The position numbers were made by a program, and so were the translations under genes. 64,000 nucleotides of DNA, taken from positions 2,172,501 through 2,236,500 of the forward strand of contig NC_059501.1 of NCBI RefSeq assembly GCF_914767665.1, given 5' to 3'. Positions 33,448 to 45,448 of the stretch are shown here, piece after piece. The number at the start of each line of letters is the position of its first letter. Positions within the stretch are counted from its first letter, which is position 1. The notes under the pieces were generated by a model. It saw only the letters and a list, made by a program, of their open reading frames with translations, was not told the origin of the DNA and made no database searches. Source of the stretch: Harmonia axyridis (taxonomy: Eukaryota; Arthropoda; Insecta; Coleoptera; Coccinellidae).

Positions 33448-33864
33448 TTATTCAACGAGCGGTATTGTAGTTCATAACTCACGCATTTGAAGTTTGCAGC
33501 ACGAGCCACAGGCGGGTGCTGTAATTCATCAAGTGAGTTATGACCATTACTGCAAGTTGAATACTATACTTTATCTACGACTATAACAACAAATACTTAA
33601 ATACAAGAATTGAGAATGAACTTCAATGGCAAACCCCAAAAGTTACCTATAAACGTCAAAATTATCAATGTGACCTTCCTCCCCTCAAAAACAATAATGG
33701 AATGTTCCTTTTTGGCCAACCGAATAGAAGCACACAGCCATCTTTTCCGATTTATTATAGTGAGTTATAGCAGTGAGTTATTATAACTCACGCTGTTTGT
33801 TAATGGATACTATTAATTGCTCAAAAGCAGTTGAATAAGGAATATATAATTCAATATGAGTAGA
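33448..33864. repeat. Short region of repeated TAACTCAC/GTGAGTTA motifs
   Basis: cataactcacgc (33474), gtgagttatgacc (33533), tagtgagttatagcagtgag (33759) and ttataactcacgctg (33780) form several small inverted repeats. The outermost pair lies about 310 bp apart and may be the ends of a small MITE. No coding capacity. Confidence 0.45.
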
Positions 33865-35053
33865 TAAACACATTTTTTTGACAAATTTCGATTTTATTAT
33901 TCAACATAGTTGCCTTCGAGGGCGATACAGCGATTATAGCGATCTTCCAACTTTTCGACACCATTTTTGTGGTACGATTTGTCTTTCGCTTCGAAATAGG
34001 CCTCAGTTTCGGCGATTACTTCTTTATTGGCGCTAAATTTCTTCCCAGCGAGCATTCTTTTGAGGTCTGAGAACAGGAAAAAGTTGTTGGGGACAGATCT
34101 GGCGAATACGGTGGATGCAGAAGCAATTCGAAGCCCAATTCATGCAATTTTGCCATTATTTTCATTGATTTGTGACACGGCGCATTGTCTTGATGAAACA
34201 GCATCTTTTTTCTTCAAATGAGGGGTTTATCAACGATTTCATTCTTTAAACGCTCCAATAACGCTACATAATAATCGATGTTTATGGTCTTGCACTTTTG
34301 AAGGTAATAAATGAATATTATACCTTGCGCATCCCAGAATACTGATGCCATAACATTGCCAGCTGACTGTTGTGCTTTTCCTCGCTTTGGATTCGGTTCA
34401 TCGTATGCAGTCCACTCAGCTGATTCTCGATTGGACTTCGGAGGCAAATGATTGAGTCATATCTCATCCATTGTCACATATCGTGGCAAAAATTCAGGTT
34501 TATTGCGCTTGAACAGCTTCAAACACTACTAAGAATCATTAACACGTTGTTGCTTTTGATCGATTGTGAGCTCGCGCGGCACCCATTTTGCACACAGCTT
34601 TCTCATGTACAAATATTCGTGAATTATATGATTTATACATTCAAATTATATATTCACAATGTCTGCTATCTCGATCAACTTCACTTTACGGTCATTCAAA
34701 ATTATTTTGTGAACTTTTTTTATTTTTTCATCGGTGACAGTCTCTTTTGGGCATCCACTGCGTTCGCCGTCTTCGGTGCTCATTTCATCACGTTTAAACC
34801 AACCAATGAAGGTTGATTTTTCTGGTGCAGACCCCGGAAACTCTTAATCAAGCCTAGACTTTGCTTCAACTGTATTTTTTCCCTCCAAAAAGCAATATTT
34901 TATCAGAACACGAAATTCTTTTTTTTTCCATCTGTTTTCAAATAACAAAAGTAGCTATACTCACAACGCAACATCTCACGAACTAATGGTTGGACTGCCG
35001 TCAAATTTTGACACGTATCGTTCGAAGGTTAGTAGTAACTGAAAATCAGTTGG
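33865..35053 (-). mobile_element. Mariner (DD34D, family 2) L, near full length, degenerate
   Basis: The minus strand carries the start EKKRISCSDK-like block near 34950 and HEKAVCKMGAARAHNRSKAT near 34600. The middle blocks are NRESAEWTAYDEPNPKRGKA (34214-34447) and MLFHQDNAPCHKSMKIMAKL (second Asp). YSPDLSP follows, and in another frame LFSDLKRMLAGKKFSANKE. Multiple stops and shifts. The low end shows acacatttttttgac, as in mariner M after its terminal repeat, but clear terminal inverted repeats are missing at both sides. Confidence 0.83.
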
Positions 35054-35860
35054 AGGTTCATGCAAAATTTCTTGGTTAATTACGATGTAAAACGTCAGTG
35101 CTATTATAATTTTTTCCGGTTGGGAAAGCTTCGGTTTTCCCGCTACTGCTTTTCCGGGAAACGATGAAAAACTGCTACCGGTTTTCTTTAGCTCGGATTA
35201 CGGTGAATTTATTAACAATTGCTAGGGGATAGGTGAATTTTAACGGTCGATCTTCGACGAACTTTTAATTGAGGTTTTCCAGAATTTTTCACTCGACCTA
35301 GATATGAATTACGCGAGCAGATAGGGTCGAAGTTTACGTCGTTATTTTTTTAAAGTGGAAACTTTTTGGTACCTATGAAGTTTCACGTTGTTAGCTGAGG
35401 GAATTGCTTATCTTTCGATAAATTGAAGGTAGGCTTACGAAAACTTCTAGCGATAATTGAAGGAGGACACATTTGTGAATGTTAGACACAGTTATTTGGA
35501 CCATTTTGAAATCATTTCGACCAAAATATTTTGTTTTTCAATTCAGTTCATAATGCCTGATTTCAGTCTGCAAGAAACAGATAGTTTTTGTGGCAGGGCA
35601 GGACAGAATCCAATTCGAGGACGAAAAAAAGTTGAGAATTATAAGTTTGCTATTAAATTTTGGGATTTCGAAATTTTAAAACTACCATTCGTCAAAATTC
35701 AATATAGGTTTGAGATTTCAATTGAGAATAAACAGTCTGTAGAATTATTCATAAAATAAATTTGGGAGGTTTTGGAAAAAGGCACTATCAGCTGACGTCA
35801 TAAAAAAGCTGCTAGGAGGACAACTAGTTCAAATCAGAAGTGTAATCTATCCTTTGGGCT
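35054..35860. other. Unassigned AT-rich stretch
   Basis: No gene recognised. A plus-strand 100-codon frame (35457-35759) has no known domain. Confidence 0.35.
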
Positions 35861-36001
35861 AGTTTCCGTCGACCGCCGCGTTTCGACGTATTTATCTAAC
35901 CAATCGCAGTTCTAGAAATCCGTAGCTCCGCCCAGCCTCACGATTGCTAGAATTGCGATTGGTTAGATAAAGTCGTCGAAACGTTGCGGTCAACGGAGAC
36001 T
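35861..36001. repeat. Hairpin with 55-bp arms
   Basis: 35861-35915 pairs with 35947-36001, both containing taaccaatcgca or its complement, around a 31-bp centre. There are a few mismatches. Probably a small palindromic MITE. Confidence 0.88.
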
Positions 36002-36217
36002 GTCTGAAGAAAGCGAACCTTGCATTCGCGTAGAAAAGTGTTTCACATTTTCATTTTGAAGAAGAAGGACACCCTGTGTTCTAAGGATGAAAAATAGTTC
36101 GCGAATACGGATGAATGACAAAAATCATCAACAGCGTAGAATTGGTAAGGCAATTGAAAGCCTAGGATCATTCCAAAAGAAATGAGAATGGTATGTCTTT
36201 TTCCTATGAAATAGTAA

Positions 36218-36607
36218 TTTACGTAACAAGTCCGGAAAATAGGGTTTTTTTGGACGAATAGACAAAATTCCAGGACGAGCGTAAGCGAGTCCTGGAAGTC
36301 TGTGAGTCCAAAAAAACCATTTTCGGGCGTGTTGCGTACAATATTTTTTCGGCAACCATCTAAAATAACACTATCGCTGCTGCTTTCCATATTTTATTGC
36401 GATTGCGATAAAAAAACATGCAAATTTTTGACAACTAATTTCATATGAACTGTCAGCCGTTATCTCGGTTGCTATGGATTCTATGATACTTTTCCGGCCT
36501 AGTCCGGGAAGTACGTACTTTCCGGACTAGGCCGGGAAATGCTACTTTCTCAGAGAAAAAGCGTCCGGGAAGTGCTCACTTCCCGGACGGTTGCCGAAAA
36601 AGAAGGT
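36218..36607. repeat. Cluster of two adjoining palindromic elements
   Basis: 36218-36340 has ends tacgtaacaagtccggaaaa and its imperfect complement, plus an inner palindrome around ccaggacgagcgtaagcgag. 36344-36607 begins ttttttcggcaacc and ends with its complement ggttgccgaaaaa. It contains two strong internal hairpins (ggcctagtccggg with its complement near 36498-36540, and cgtccgggaag with its complement near 36569-36596). No protein is encoded. Confidence 0.8.
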
Positions 36608-37599
36608 TTAGTGGCTAGTAAAAGGCATTCGAGCCCCATTTTTGGAAAGTGTATATGTGAACCTTAATTGAATAGATCTTATTAATTATTCTCATCAGCA
36701 TATTTAAAAAAACTGCATGTTACTTGACGAGACTTGATCGAGAAGAACCAAATAGGTCCCAACTTCGAACCTTGTAGAACTCCCTATTTCAAACATAGTC
36801 ATTGCTCCCTACCCCTCTAAAATGAGACCTTGGAAGACAATTTCCAGAATCCCTTAACTCCAGCTACAACTAACATCCAAACCACTACACCCCCGCAAAG
36901 CTAGTGCGGAGTTGCCAGATATATGTATCGAAAATCATCCAACCCATAATTTTCCCAGGGAATAAATAATTAAATTCCAATTATTCAGAGTTTGGATAGC
37001 GCGTGTTCTCCGCCTGCCTCCCACCCCCAAAATATACGGAGTCTGCTCGCCTCCTACTTAATTTAATTACCCGATGTAACGGCAGCCCGTCTCCAGAAGG
37101 AGGTGGAGGAGTCCTCCTTTAATTTGGGAGATTGGGATGTTTCCTTTTTAGACGGGACCGGGAAGACTTCAAAGATCCCCCGGGGAGAAAGAATTGGGTA
37201 TCTGAAAAGACGTCCGCTAATTTGATGTTATGAGTTATGAGAGCCTTTGGAGGGACCTGGAGGATGGGGGAGTTGTATGCTGCATGGAGGGTTTTAGTGG
37301 AACGATTTCGCGTAAATAGAAAATATTTTTTTCTTGGGAATGGCAGTCAGAAAATATTTGGTGGGTCGTTATGTTATGGAAAAAGCATCGAAAATAGTGC
37401 AAGATGAGTTCTTTTAAAGTGAAGAATCTAGTGACTTGATATTTCGATAGTTATTCAGCTATTCTAGATTGAGACGAATCGATGATCATAAGAATTGGTC
37501 CAGCCTTTATAGAGTTATAAATGCTTCAACTAACTCCACTTTGTTTTGTATACAGGGTTAAGCATCAAATTCAACTATAGATTCTTATCCTTGAGTAAA
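36608..37599. other. Unassigned stretch with a GC-rich part (36900-37200)
   Basis: No gene or repeat recognised. Confidence 0.35.
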
Positions 37600-38516
37600 T
37601 AACGGGTGTTTTTTTTTCGAGGTATATTACTTTAAGTTGGCATTACTGTTCAAGATGGCGACCGATTTACCAGCTGTCAAGTGATTTATTCTCAGTTTGA
37701 TTTGGCAATTCATCATGAATAGACTCACTCCTGAACAACGCTTGCAAATAGTGCAATTTTATTTCGAAAATAATGGTTCTGTGTGGAATACGTATCGCGC
37801 ACTACGTCCATTTTATTTTGTTTAGCGATGAAGCGCACTTCTGGTTGAATGGCTACGTCAACAAACAAAACTGCCGCATTTGGAGTAAAGCTTATCCTCG
37901 AATGTATGTCGAAACACCATTACATCCAGAAAAACTGAATGTTTGGTGCGCTTTATGGGCTGGTGGAATCATTAGTCTGTACTTCTTCAAAAACGATGAT
38001 GCCCAAATGGTGATTGGTATAGAGCCATGATTACTAACTTTTTCATTCCTGAATTGAACAACCATGATGTCCAGGAGCTGTGGTTCCAACAAGACGGCGC
38101 AACATGTCACACAGCTCGTGCCACAATCGATTTATTGAAAGACACGTTTGGTGACCACCTAATTTCACGTTTTGGACGTGTGAATTGGCCTCCAAGATCC
38201 TGTGATTTAACACCGCTAGACTACTTACTGTGGGGCTATGTAAAGTCATTGGTCTATGCGGATAAGCCACAAACCCTTGACCATTTGGAAGACAACATTC
38301 GCCGTGTTATTGCCGATATACGACCACAAATCTTAGAAAATTTCATCGAAAATTGGACGTCCAGATTGGACTACATTCGAGCCAGCCGTGGCGGTCATAT
38401 GCCAGAAATCATATTTAGAATGTAATGCCACAAGATTATCTTGCGGATAAATAAAATTCATGTCATCGTTGTATTATTGCAATTTAAAGTTCTAGCTCTA
38501 AAAAAAACACCCTTTA
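37600..38516 (+). mobile_element. DD41D Tc1/mariner element D, internally deleted
   Basis: TA at 37600-37601 and 38515-38516. After the left repeat come RLTPEQRLQIVQFYFENN-like sequence, the shared junction (about 37815), then VHFILFSDEAHFWLNGY in the shifted frame (37773-38030). The 132-codon frame 38027-38425 holds ELWFQQDGATCHTARATIDL and DLTPLDYLLWGYVKSLVYAD, with 41 residues between the two Asp, running to the natural C terminus GHMPEIIFRM. A small loss near 38000 shifts the frame, and 14 bp are missing near the right end. Confidence 0.94.
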
Positions 38517-39076
38517 CATTATCTCTATTCTTTCAAGAGCTGCAGCGAAACTATTGAGAATACAGTCCACACTAACGAGAGATCCAACCAACAGCCAATT
38601 AAACTCATCACCATCATTAATACAAGATCAATTCTGCATACCCTTGGATGCTCCGATAACTAGATGGCGCCTCAATCGCCAACAACTCCGACCTACTTTA
38701 TCCACCCTTCCGGACGTGAAAAAGTCGACCGGCGAAAATCCATTATTTATAACTATGCCTCCTCCGGATTCCCCACCCCATCCCGGAGGGCGCGGGAATT
38801 CCGACGGGGTGGTCCCGCTCACCGGTCGCAATCCCGGAATTCTTTCGGGAACGGCCGTTCGCATTCAAGAAATTCCTCGCGTCCCATAAGGCGCGAGTTG
38901 CGGCACTGACACGACCGAGCTATTGTTATAATTAGACCCAAATTCGTCTTAACTTCGTCCCCGAAGTTAACCCACGCTTAATTAACTTTAGCCCCCGGAG
39001 GGCTCGAACAGGTGAAGTTTGGCAGCATCAGGGCGGTTTTGCAAGAGAGGCTGCTAAGATGGATTCTCAACATTGC
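38517..39076. other. GC-rich island (38640-39010), no gene
   Basis: CpG-rich with cccacccc and cggaattc blocks. Frames of 111, 81 and 78 codons overlap on both strands without a domain. Confidence 0.4.
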
Positions 39077-39630
39077 TAACAGGCCAGTTGGAAATTCCCC
39101 GGTCTATCATAGAAAAACACATTTTTTTTTGGCAAAATTCGACTTTATTATTCAACTGAGTTGCCTTCGAGGGCGATACAGCGATCTTCCAACTTTTCGA
39201 TACCTTTTTTGTAGTACGATTTCTCTTTCGCTTCAAAATAGGCCTTAGTTTCGGCGATTACTTCTCCATTGGTTATTTCATCGATTCATTCTTCATTCTT
39301 CTTTCCAGCGAGCATTCTTTTGAGGTCTGAGAACAGGAAAAAGTCGCTGGGGGCCAGATCTGGCGAATACGGAGGATGCAGAAGCAATTCGAATCCCAAT
39401 TCATGCAAGTTTTTGTCATTGTTTTCATCGATTTTTGACACGGCGCATTGTCTTGATGAAACAGCAATTTTTTTTTTCTTGGAATGCAATATTCTACAAA
39501 CAAATGGTCGGACTGCTGTCAAATTTTGGCACGTATCGTTTGAAAGTTGGTACTAACTGAAAATCATATGGACTTAATACTAGCACCGCCATGTGTGCAT
39601 CAGACCAGTGACTTTTCAATTGGCCTAATA
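39077..39630 (-). mobile_element. Mariner family 2 element M, internally deleted with both ends
   Basis: Both termini are present: taacaggccagttggaaatt at 39077, and the complement of cttttcaattggcctaata ending at 39630, each beside TA. On the minus strand the C-terminal half remains in two frames: VSSRQCAVSK-type and LHPPYSPDLAPSDFFLFSDL plus KRMLAGKK. The N-terminal region has been lost by a deletion at about 39475-39495, where element L has about 780 bp more. This copy defines the ends of the family. Confidence 0.88.
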
Positions 39631-39705
39631 GGATGGTGGGTATGGACACACCATCGCATGTTATCGTCGATCGTCCGTTGTGATTCAGATCTAGCCTCAG
39701 GGTAA

Positions 39706-40280
39706 TAAACATAGATGAAGGGGGCATATGTCTTTTTTAGTAATCGAATTTTGTCCCCAACATGAACTATCAAATTTGACATGAAGCGCACAGAAATTAA
39801 AACTTGTCAGTGATAAGATGTTTCACTCAATTCGCGAGTTTCTCCACGAAGAACGCACTTCTTATGTCCCACAAAATCAAACTTTCATATTAACTCAAAA
39901 TATATTGAAATAAATACCTGAATATATCAGAAATTCCGAAAACAAACTTCAAGCTCGCCAAACGACGTGAAACAACCGATGATACTAGGAGAGCAAAAGT
40001 TGCCAAACCTTGGATTTCAGCAGGTAGATACAGAATATTATAAATATTCTGCTCATTATAAATTCAACAATTAGGAAAAATATCGGATTCCAAATATTCA
40101 AATTTGCATATTTAATCGGGATTCACTCAAATAAATATATTTCATTCAATTTAATATCAATTCATAATGATATAGTAAAATTGTGGATTAGAAAATATAT
40201 AACAATCCGACAACGTCATCTAATCATGTTGGGGACATGTAAAAATTGAGTATACTCCCCTTATCTATGTTTTTCACTCC
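39706..40280 (-). mobile_element. MITE family A, copy 3
   Basis: Inverted relative to copies 1 and 2. Ends are aaacatagatgaaggggg at 39706 and the complement of tactccccttatctatgttt at 40273. The interior (caacatgaactatcaaattt and the block ccttggatttcagcaggtag) matches the other copies. No coding sequence. Confidence 0.9.
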
Positions 40281-42329
40281 ATGGATATAGCTGTGAGATG
40301 CAACACTGACGCCAAATGGTCTGCAGGATATTTGTTTGTTAAGCAGTAACTTCAATTTTGTTTATTAACACACTATGAGAAATCTTGAGGTCTTGATTAA
40401 TTTTACCTCTTAAAATTTTATTTGCATCGTAATCTTCTTCTTCTGATGGTGTGGATGTTAGCACATTGGTCCACATGACTTTACTGACAGTTGCTCTGAA
40501 TATTTGCAACGTGATACAACTGATAATTATTTCATATTGTGTTTTTTAGTGTATTTTCATTAGAGTATCAAGAACATTCAATTTGACCTGATAGTGTACC
40601 ATCTGCGAGTGGAATGATTCAGACACAGACGTACAAAAAAGCAAACGTCTGTAGAAATAGTCATACATTGTATGGAAGATTCGAGGGTTAGAATGGGACA
40701 ATATTGTTTATTCATTCACAATTTGAGTATTATTGTAAGTTAGATGGGAGTACCACAAGGGTGCCGTTAGGGTCTTATTGATTTGAAGCTAATTCATAAG
40801 GAATACAAGATACTTAAAGAATTAGTTGAGTCAATAAGATTTGTTTACTCTACTTGGTATAAAAAAAACATAGAGTACCTATCATTTGATCGCTGAGTAG
40901 ATCAGTATGGCTAAGTATTACTTGAGTCAACAAGACTCCTACAAAAATATTGAGTTAATTCATCACGCGTAAATCCCCTACGACTAAATCCACACCAAAT
41001 TACTTCCATCGCGAGGCAGCCAACATTCCATATACACAACCCCCCCCTCTCCCCAGAACCAGTCTAAACCTAAGCAGCATGCAAGCCAGAGCCGACTTCC
41101 ACGTCTCTTGTTTATCTACCGCTTCCCCTCCGGCGTGTTATCCCCCCAGTTAATTCCCCATGTAAATGGGAATATTTGGCTTGCCTGCGGGCTGCCGTGT
41201 CTCTTATTCGTCTTGGCCGAGCAGTAATAAGAGGTGGTAAATTTCTACGGAATCTTAGCAACTTCCCCACCACATCACCCTGGCTCTGCTGAATGTTTGC
41301 CGGATTTGGAGCGGGATTAGAAGTTCTGGCTGGTGGGAGGTTGGCGGTAGGGGGTGGTGTGGAAGGGATTGAGCGCCGCTCACCTGAGCTGTGCGGACAG
41401 TGCGGTACGTGGGCGCAAGGCTTAGGGAGCCGGGCTAGAGGGAAGAATAATAATGGAAAGTTGGGGTAAACATAAACACCGGCTGAACAAGCAGATTCGG
41501 AAGTTGGTTATGCGCGTGTTGAGACTGAATAAATAGCGCCGTGGGCGTCGCGGTGCTTGTGCTGCCACTGTCTATTCGATTCGGTTTTGCAGTTTATTAC
41601 TCGGGGTTTAGAATGAGGATGCGGTTGTTTTCTTCTGTGTTTTTCATAGTTGTGAATTGGAATGGAGTTAGAGTTGCATGTTTGATCTTTTGGTGTATTA
41701 TTGCAAATTATATACCTCCGTAATCGACCAAAGAAAAAATTGCAACCTTTACTGAAATTAATATGATACTCATAACTAATCCTAGATATAGTGAAATATT
41801 TGAAAGTCATTTTGTGAGCTATCCACTTTTATAGTGAACTACTAATGCTTTGCGACCAAAAAACTCAAGAGTTTGGTAAAGGCAAGATTCAGAGAACCTT
41901 CAGTTTCATCAAGATAGGCACTATCATCTAGATATTTCCTTTGACCAGGTGATCTTTTTGCAGGAGCAGCTTCAGTGATGGCCGGACAACCCAGATTTGA
42001 GCCCCTTAGAGATTATCTCCAAGCTGAGGTTTTCGAACATCGTCCAAGGACTCTGGATGATTAAAAAGCTGTGGTTGAGGAAGAATTCGCCGGAATAACT
42101 TCATCATCCGCAATAAATAAGTCTTGCAAAATTTCTAACATTTTTTTTTTTTTTGGAATGTGAATTAATGATGAAATATTTTTGCATGAGTCCAACACTA
42201 CTATGATGTGTCAATTTCGATAGCATTTCACACTTCAAATGGATTCAGCCATATCAAGTGTTTCTCTTTGCATCTGGATATAAGAATACATAACCTCAGA
42301 ATATCTAGTTGAGAGAAGTTCAAAAATCT
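40281..42329. other. Unassigned stretch with a GC-rich island (41030-41450)
   Basis: No gene recognised over 2 kb. Contains ccccccctctccccag near 41041 and a poly-T run near 42138-42154. Small frames of 60-100 codons without domains overlap on both strands at 41508-41810. Confidence 0.35.
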
Positions 42330-43380
42330 AAACTTCTGATAGTCAGGCGGCAATCAATGCAATGAACTCATCTATTCTAAGATGGTATTGGAGTGCCGAA
42401 GGAAACTAAATAAGATAGGCAAGAATAACAAGGTATTCACAGTTTGGGTTCGCATCCACTCGGGATTTGAAGGGAATGAAGAGGCCAACATACTTGCCAG
42501 AAAAGGGGCACAAACTCCTTTCATTGGCCTGGAACCTTTCTGTGCTATAGGCAAATAAAACAAGAAAGAATTTCAGGAGAAGGAAAAAACCGAAAGAGAA
42601 ACACACAGGCGGAATCTTCCTGGGTTGGATCATCATCATCAAAGTTTCATCGAAACTTTGACACTGCGAGGCCCAAAAAATATCTGAATCTTAGCAAGAA
42701 TATACTACATACACATCCTCACTGAATTCCTCACAGTGCATTGTCGGGAAACACCTCATGATAATGGGTCTAGCAGAAAATCACGAGTGCAGATTGTGTA
42801 GGGAGGAGGAAGAATCTTCGGATCACCTGGTGAAGGAACGCCTCGCCATTACTAGCCAACGCAAAATCTGCTTTGGGCAAGAAACTTGTAGAAGTAGCCT
42901 CCTTGAAGCCATCCCAGATATTGGAGTTCATTAGAACTCTTCAAATAAAGGTGGATAGACAAGTACCAAATACAGAAGTGCTCAAAAGAATGGGTAAAGA
43001 GAGGTAAATATTGAAAAGTTGCAGTATCTGGGTCATGTGCTGAGAGGGGAGAAATATAACTTATTGCAGATAGTGATACAGGGACGAAGGAACATCGGAA
43101 GGAGGAGAATCTCCTGGTTGAACAACTTGAGGCAGTGGTACAAGTGCAGTTCTGTTGAGTTGTTCAGGATCGCAGTGTCAAAGATGAAGGTAGCCATTCC
43201 GATAGCCAGCCTTCTGAGAGGAGATGGCGCCTGAAGTAGAAGAAGAACTCTGGGACTGGAAAGCGAGTTATAGATCACGCTACGGTGAAGATACCTCTGA
43301 TGGGGAGCAAAATAGACCATTAGGTCGCAGAGGAACAGAACCCCTTCAATTAAATCTAAATCTTAACACCCAAACAGAAA
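42330..43380 (+). pseudogene. Non-LTR RNase H region (family A), copy 3, with a nested insertion
   Basis: SDSQAAINAMNSS near 42337, the MVLECRRKLNKIG-like block, GNEEANILARK-like sequence near 42474 and ENHECRLCREEEESSDHLV near 42775 follow the order of copies 1 and 2. The family tail resumes at about 43255 (gactggaaagcgagttatag). The 300 bp between (42948-43254) belong to another retroelement. Stops and shifts throughout. Confidence 0.82.
42948..43254 (+). pseudogene. Endonuclease-RT retrotransposon C-terminal fragment nested in family A
   Basis: The frame 43019-43234 reads MQYLGHVLRGEKYNLLQIVI, then QGRRNIGRRRISWLNNLRQW and KCSSVELFRIAVSK. This is the characteristic C-terminal segment of LINE ORF2 proteins whose reverse transcriptase resembles 24790-25150. 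The adjoining VLKRMGKE upstream belongs to the same protein. Confidence 0.8.
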
Positions 43381-44230
43381 GGCATAATGTTCTTCCTGCA
43401 CCCAAGACGCTCACCACCAATTTCAAGGCAGATATCACTTGGTGTGTACACACCCTTATTATCGACCCCGTCCAGACAGTTTAATATCCAAAATTCCCTG
43501 ACCAATTACTTCCGGTCTCCTGAATATTCCAGCGGCGACCGACAATGAATCAAGAAGGAGTCCCCAGACCAGGTGAAATCCCACAGACAAGCCAGCCAGC
43601 AGCAGCGCAACCGTCATCGAATAGATAAATTACGTTTTAAAACGCGCGACGCGAGCGCCAGTGAGCGACGTTCGCCCGAGTGTTCTCAAAGTAGGCGATG
43701 AATAAAATATGGGACGTCGAGACGTCGGGTTGAGAGATAGGTAGAGAGAGGAGCGAGAGAGAGGGGGAGACTTCGTGTTTGGTCTTTTTAGGTAACTCGT
43801 TTTCGCGGTTTGACTTTTCGAACCTCATTTAGCCCTGTCTGGGAAATGAATAAGATATACAAGGTATATTCGGGCTGGAACTTGCTACTCCGTATAATGA
43901 TGAAGCTACTCTCCGTTTCATGAATATGCGACAGTTGAAACTTCCAACAAACTTGATTTCTTCCATGCAATCTGTGAATTCAATGGAATTCAGGTTGTTC
44001 CATAAGAGAAATATTTGTTTGGTCATTTGAACTTTTTTGGTACACCTTGTGTATTTCCAAAAGAGATCTGATGATTCTGGGTCGATATTTGGATTATTTG
44101 AAGTTCAGATTTTTGGCTAGTAAATTATTCTCAAATGTATTCATGAGGCTCCGAATGAGACGTTTTTGATGTACAGGGTGACCCAAATTCGATGTTCACT
44201 TGAAGCACCTCGAGAGCTATAAGACTTGGA
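43381..44230. other. Unassigned stretch with a GC-rich island (43500-43800)
   Basis: No gene recognised. Near 44173 a gtacagggtgacccaaattc block resembles a transposon end, but no partner was found. Confidence 0.35.
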
Positions 44231-45448
44231 TAAAAACATAGATAATATAGCAAGGAGTAAATGAATGAATTCGGAGAACTAAATCTTGGAGATTTTTTTA
44301 TGTGAACAATTTTTGGTACTTAAATATTGTAGTCGTTTTTGACAAGTTAAAAGGCCTAGAGCAAGTGTACACGGAATTTATCGCCAGTTAAGTGAATTTG
44401 AAATAGGTCGAATTATTGGTCTACGGGAGGTTGGGTTGTCATTTCGAGAAATCGCTAATCGTACGAACAGAAATCCAACTACTGTTATGAGATGTTGTCA
44501 AGCATAGCACCGAACGTCGAAGGGGCACAAATGAAATTCAAGATCGACATCTATGACTTATGGCCATCAGAGACCGATTTGCAATAACTCGATCTTTGGC
44601 TGATTAGTGGTTAGGAGAACAAGGCCATCCTGTAACTTAGCTCAGCAGTCCAAATGGTTTACCGCCGGATGAGATATTTTGGACTGCAGCATTATCGACC
44701 CCATCTTGTGTTACCTCTGACGGTTGATCATCGCCGGCAACGATTACAGTGGTGTAGATAAAATATTGGAATGTGAAATGGCAGCAGGTCGTCTCTTCTG
44801 ATGAATCTCGATTATCCTTGAGTGCACATGATGGCCCAAGAAGGGTTAGTCGACGTCGGGGAGAAAGACGTGAACCTCAGTTTGATTTGAGCGTCATGTA
44901 CACCGGACAGTAGGTGTTATGGTATGGGGTGCTATTGCACATGCAAGTAGGCCACTTTAAGTCTTTATTCGAGATAACATGACAGCGCTGCGTTAACTTC
45001 ATGAAATATTGGAGCCATATGTACTCCCTTACCTTAAACGGCTCGAGAATCCAAAATTTCAGCAAGATAATGCCCGACCTCATATTGTCAGAGTTAGTTT
45101 GAACTTTTTCAAAGCGACCCATGTGAATATTTTGCCATGGCCGCCCAGATCCCCCGATCTTTCGCCCATATAGCATGTTTGGGAAATTATGAGTAGAAGA
45201 CTTGGAAATTTACCCCAGCCCCCCCAGACTTTGGCGAGTTTGAGACATGAAATACAGGTAGCTTGGGACAGTATCCCTCAAGAAGAAAAATACCATCTTA
45301 TTGCTTCAATGCCGAAACGTGTTGGAGAGTGTATAAATAATCGCGGTGGACAAACACATTATTAACTAGTTTATAAAAAAAAAATGTAAACCCTTCGCTT
45401 TTTCTTAAAATTTCAATCATTTATTCCTTGCTATACTATCTATGTTTA
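44231..45448 (+). mobile_element. Tc1-like element (DD34E) with catalytic Glu lost
   Basis: Terminal inverted repeats lie at both ends: aaaacatagataatatagca near 44233, and the complement of ttgctatactatctatgttt ending 45446. Both flank TA and extend to about 30 bp. The transposase begins around 44394 (FEIGRIIGLREVGLSFREIA). It retains SDESRLS (first Asp, 44797) and KFQQDNARPHIVRVSLNFFK (second Asp, 45055). It then reads PRSPDLSPI followed by TAG exactly where the catalytic Glu and HVWEIM should be. Other stops and shifts exist, so it is dead. Confidence 0.9.

Noticed and set aside
32611..33470. Two similar frames (108 and 62 codons) on opposite strands as a duplicated gene
   Set aside because: They are mirror images in the arms of a palindromic element, not proteins with a domain.
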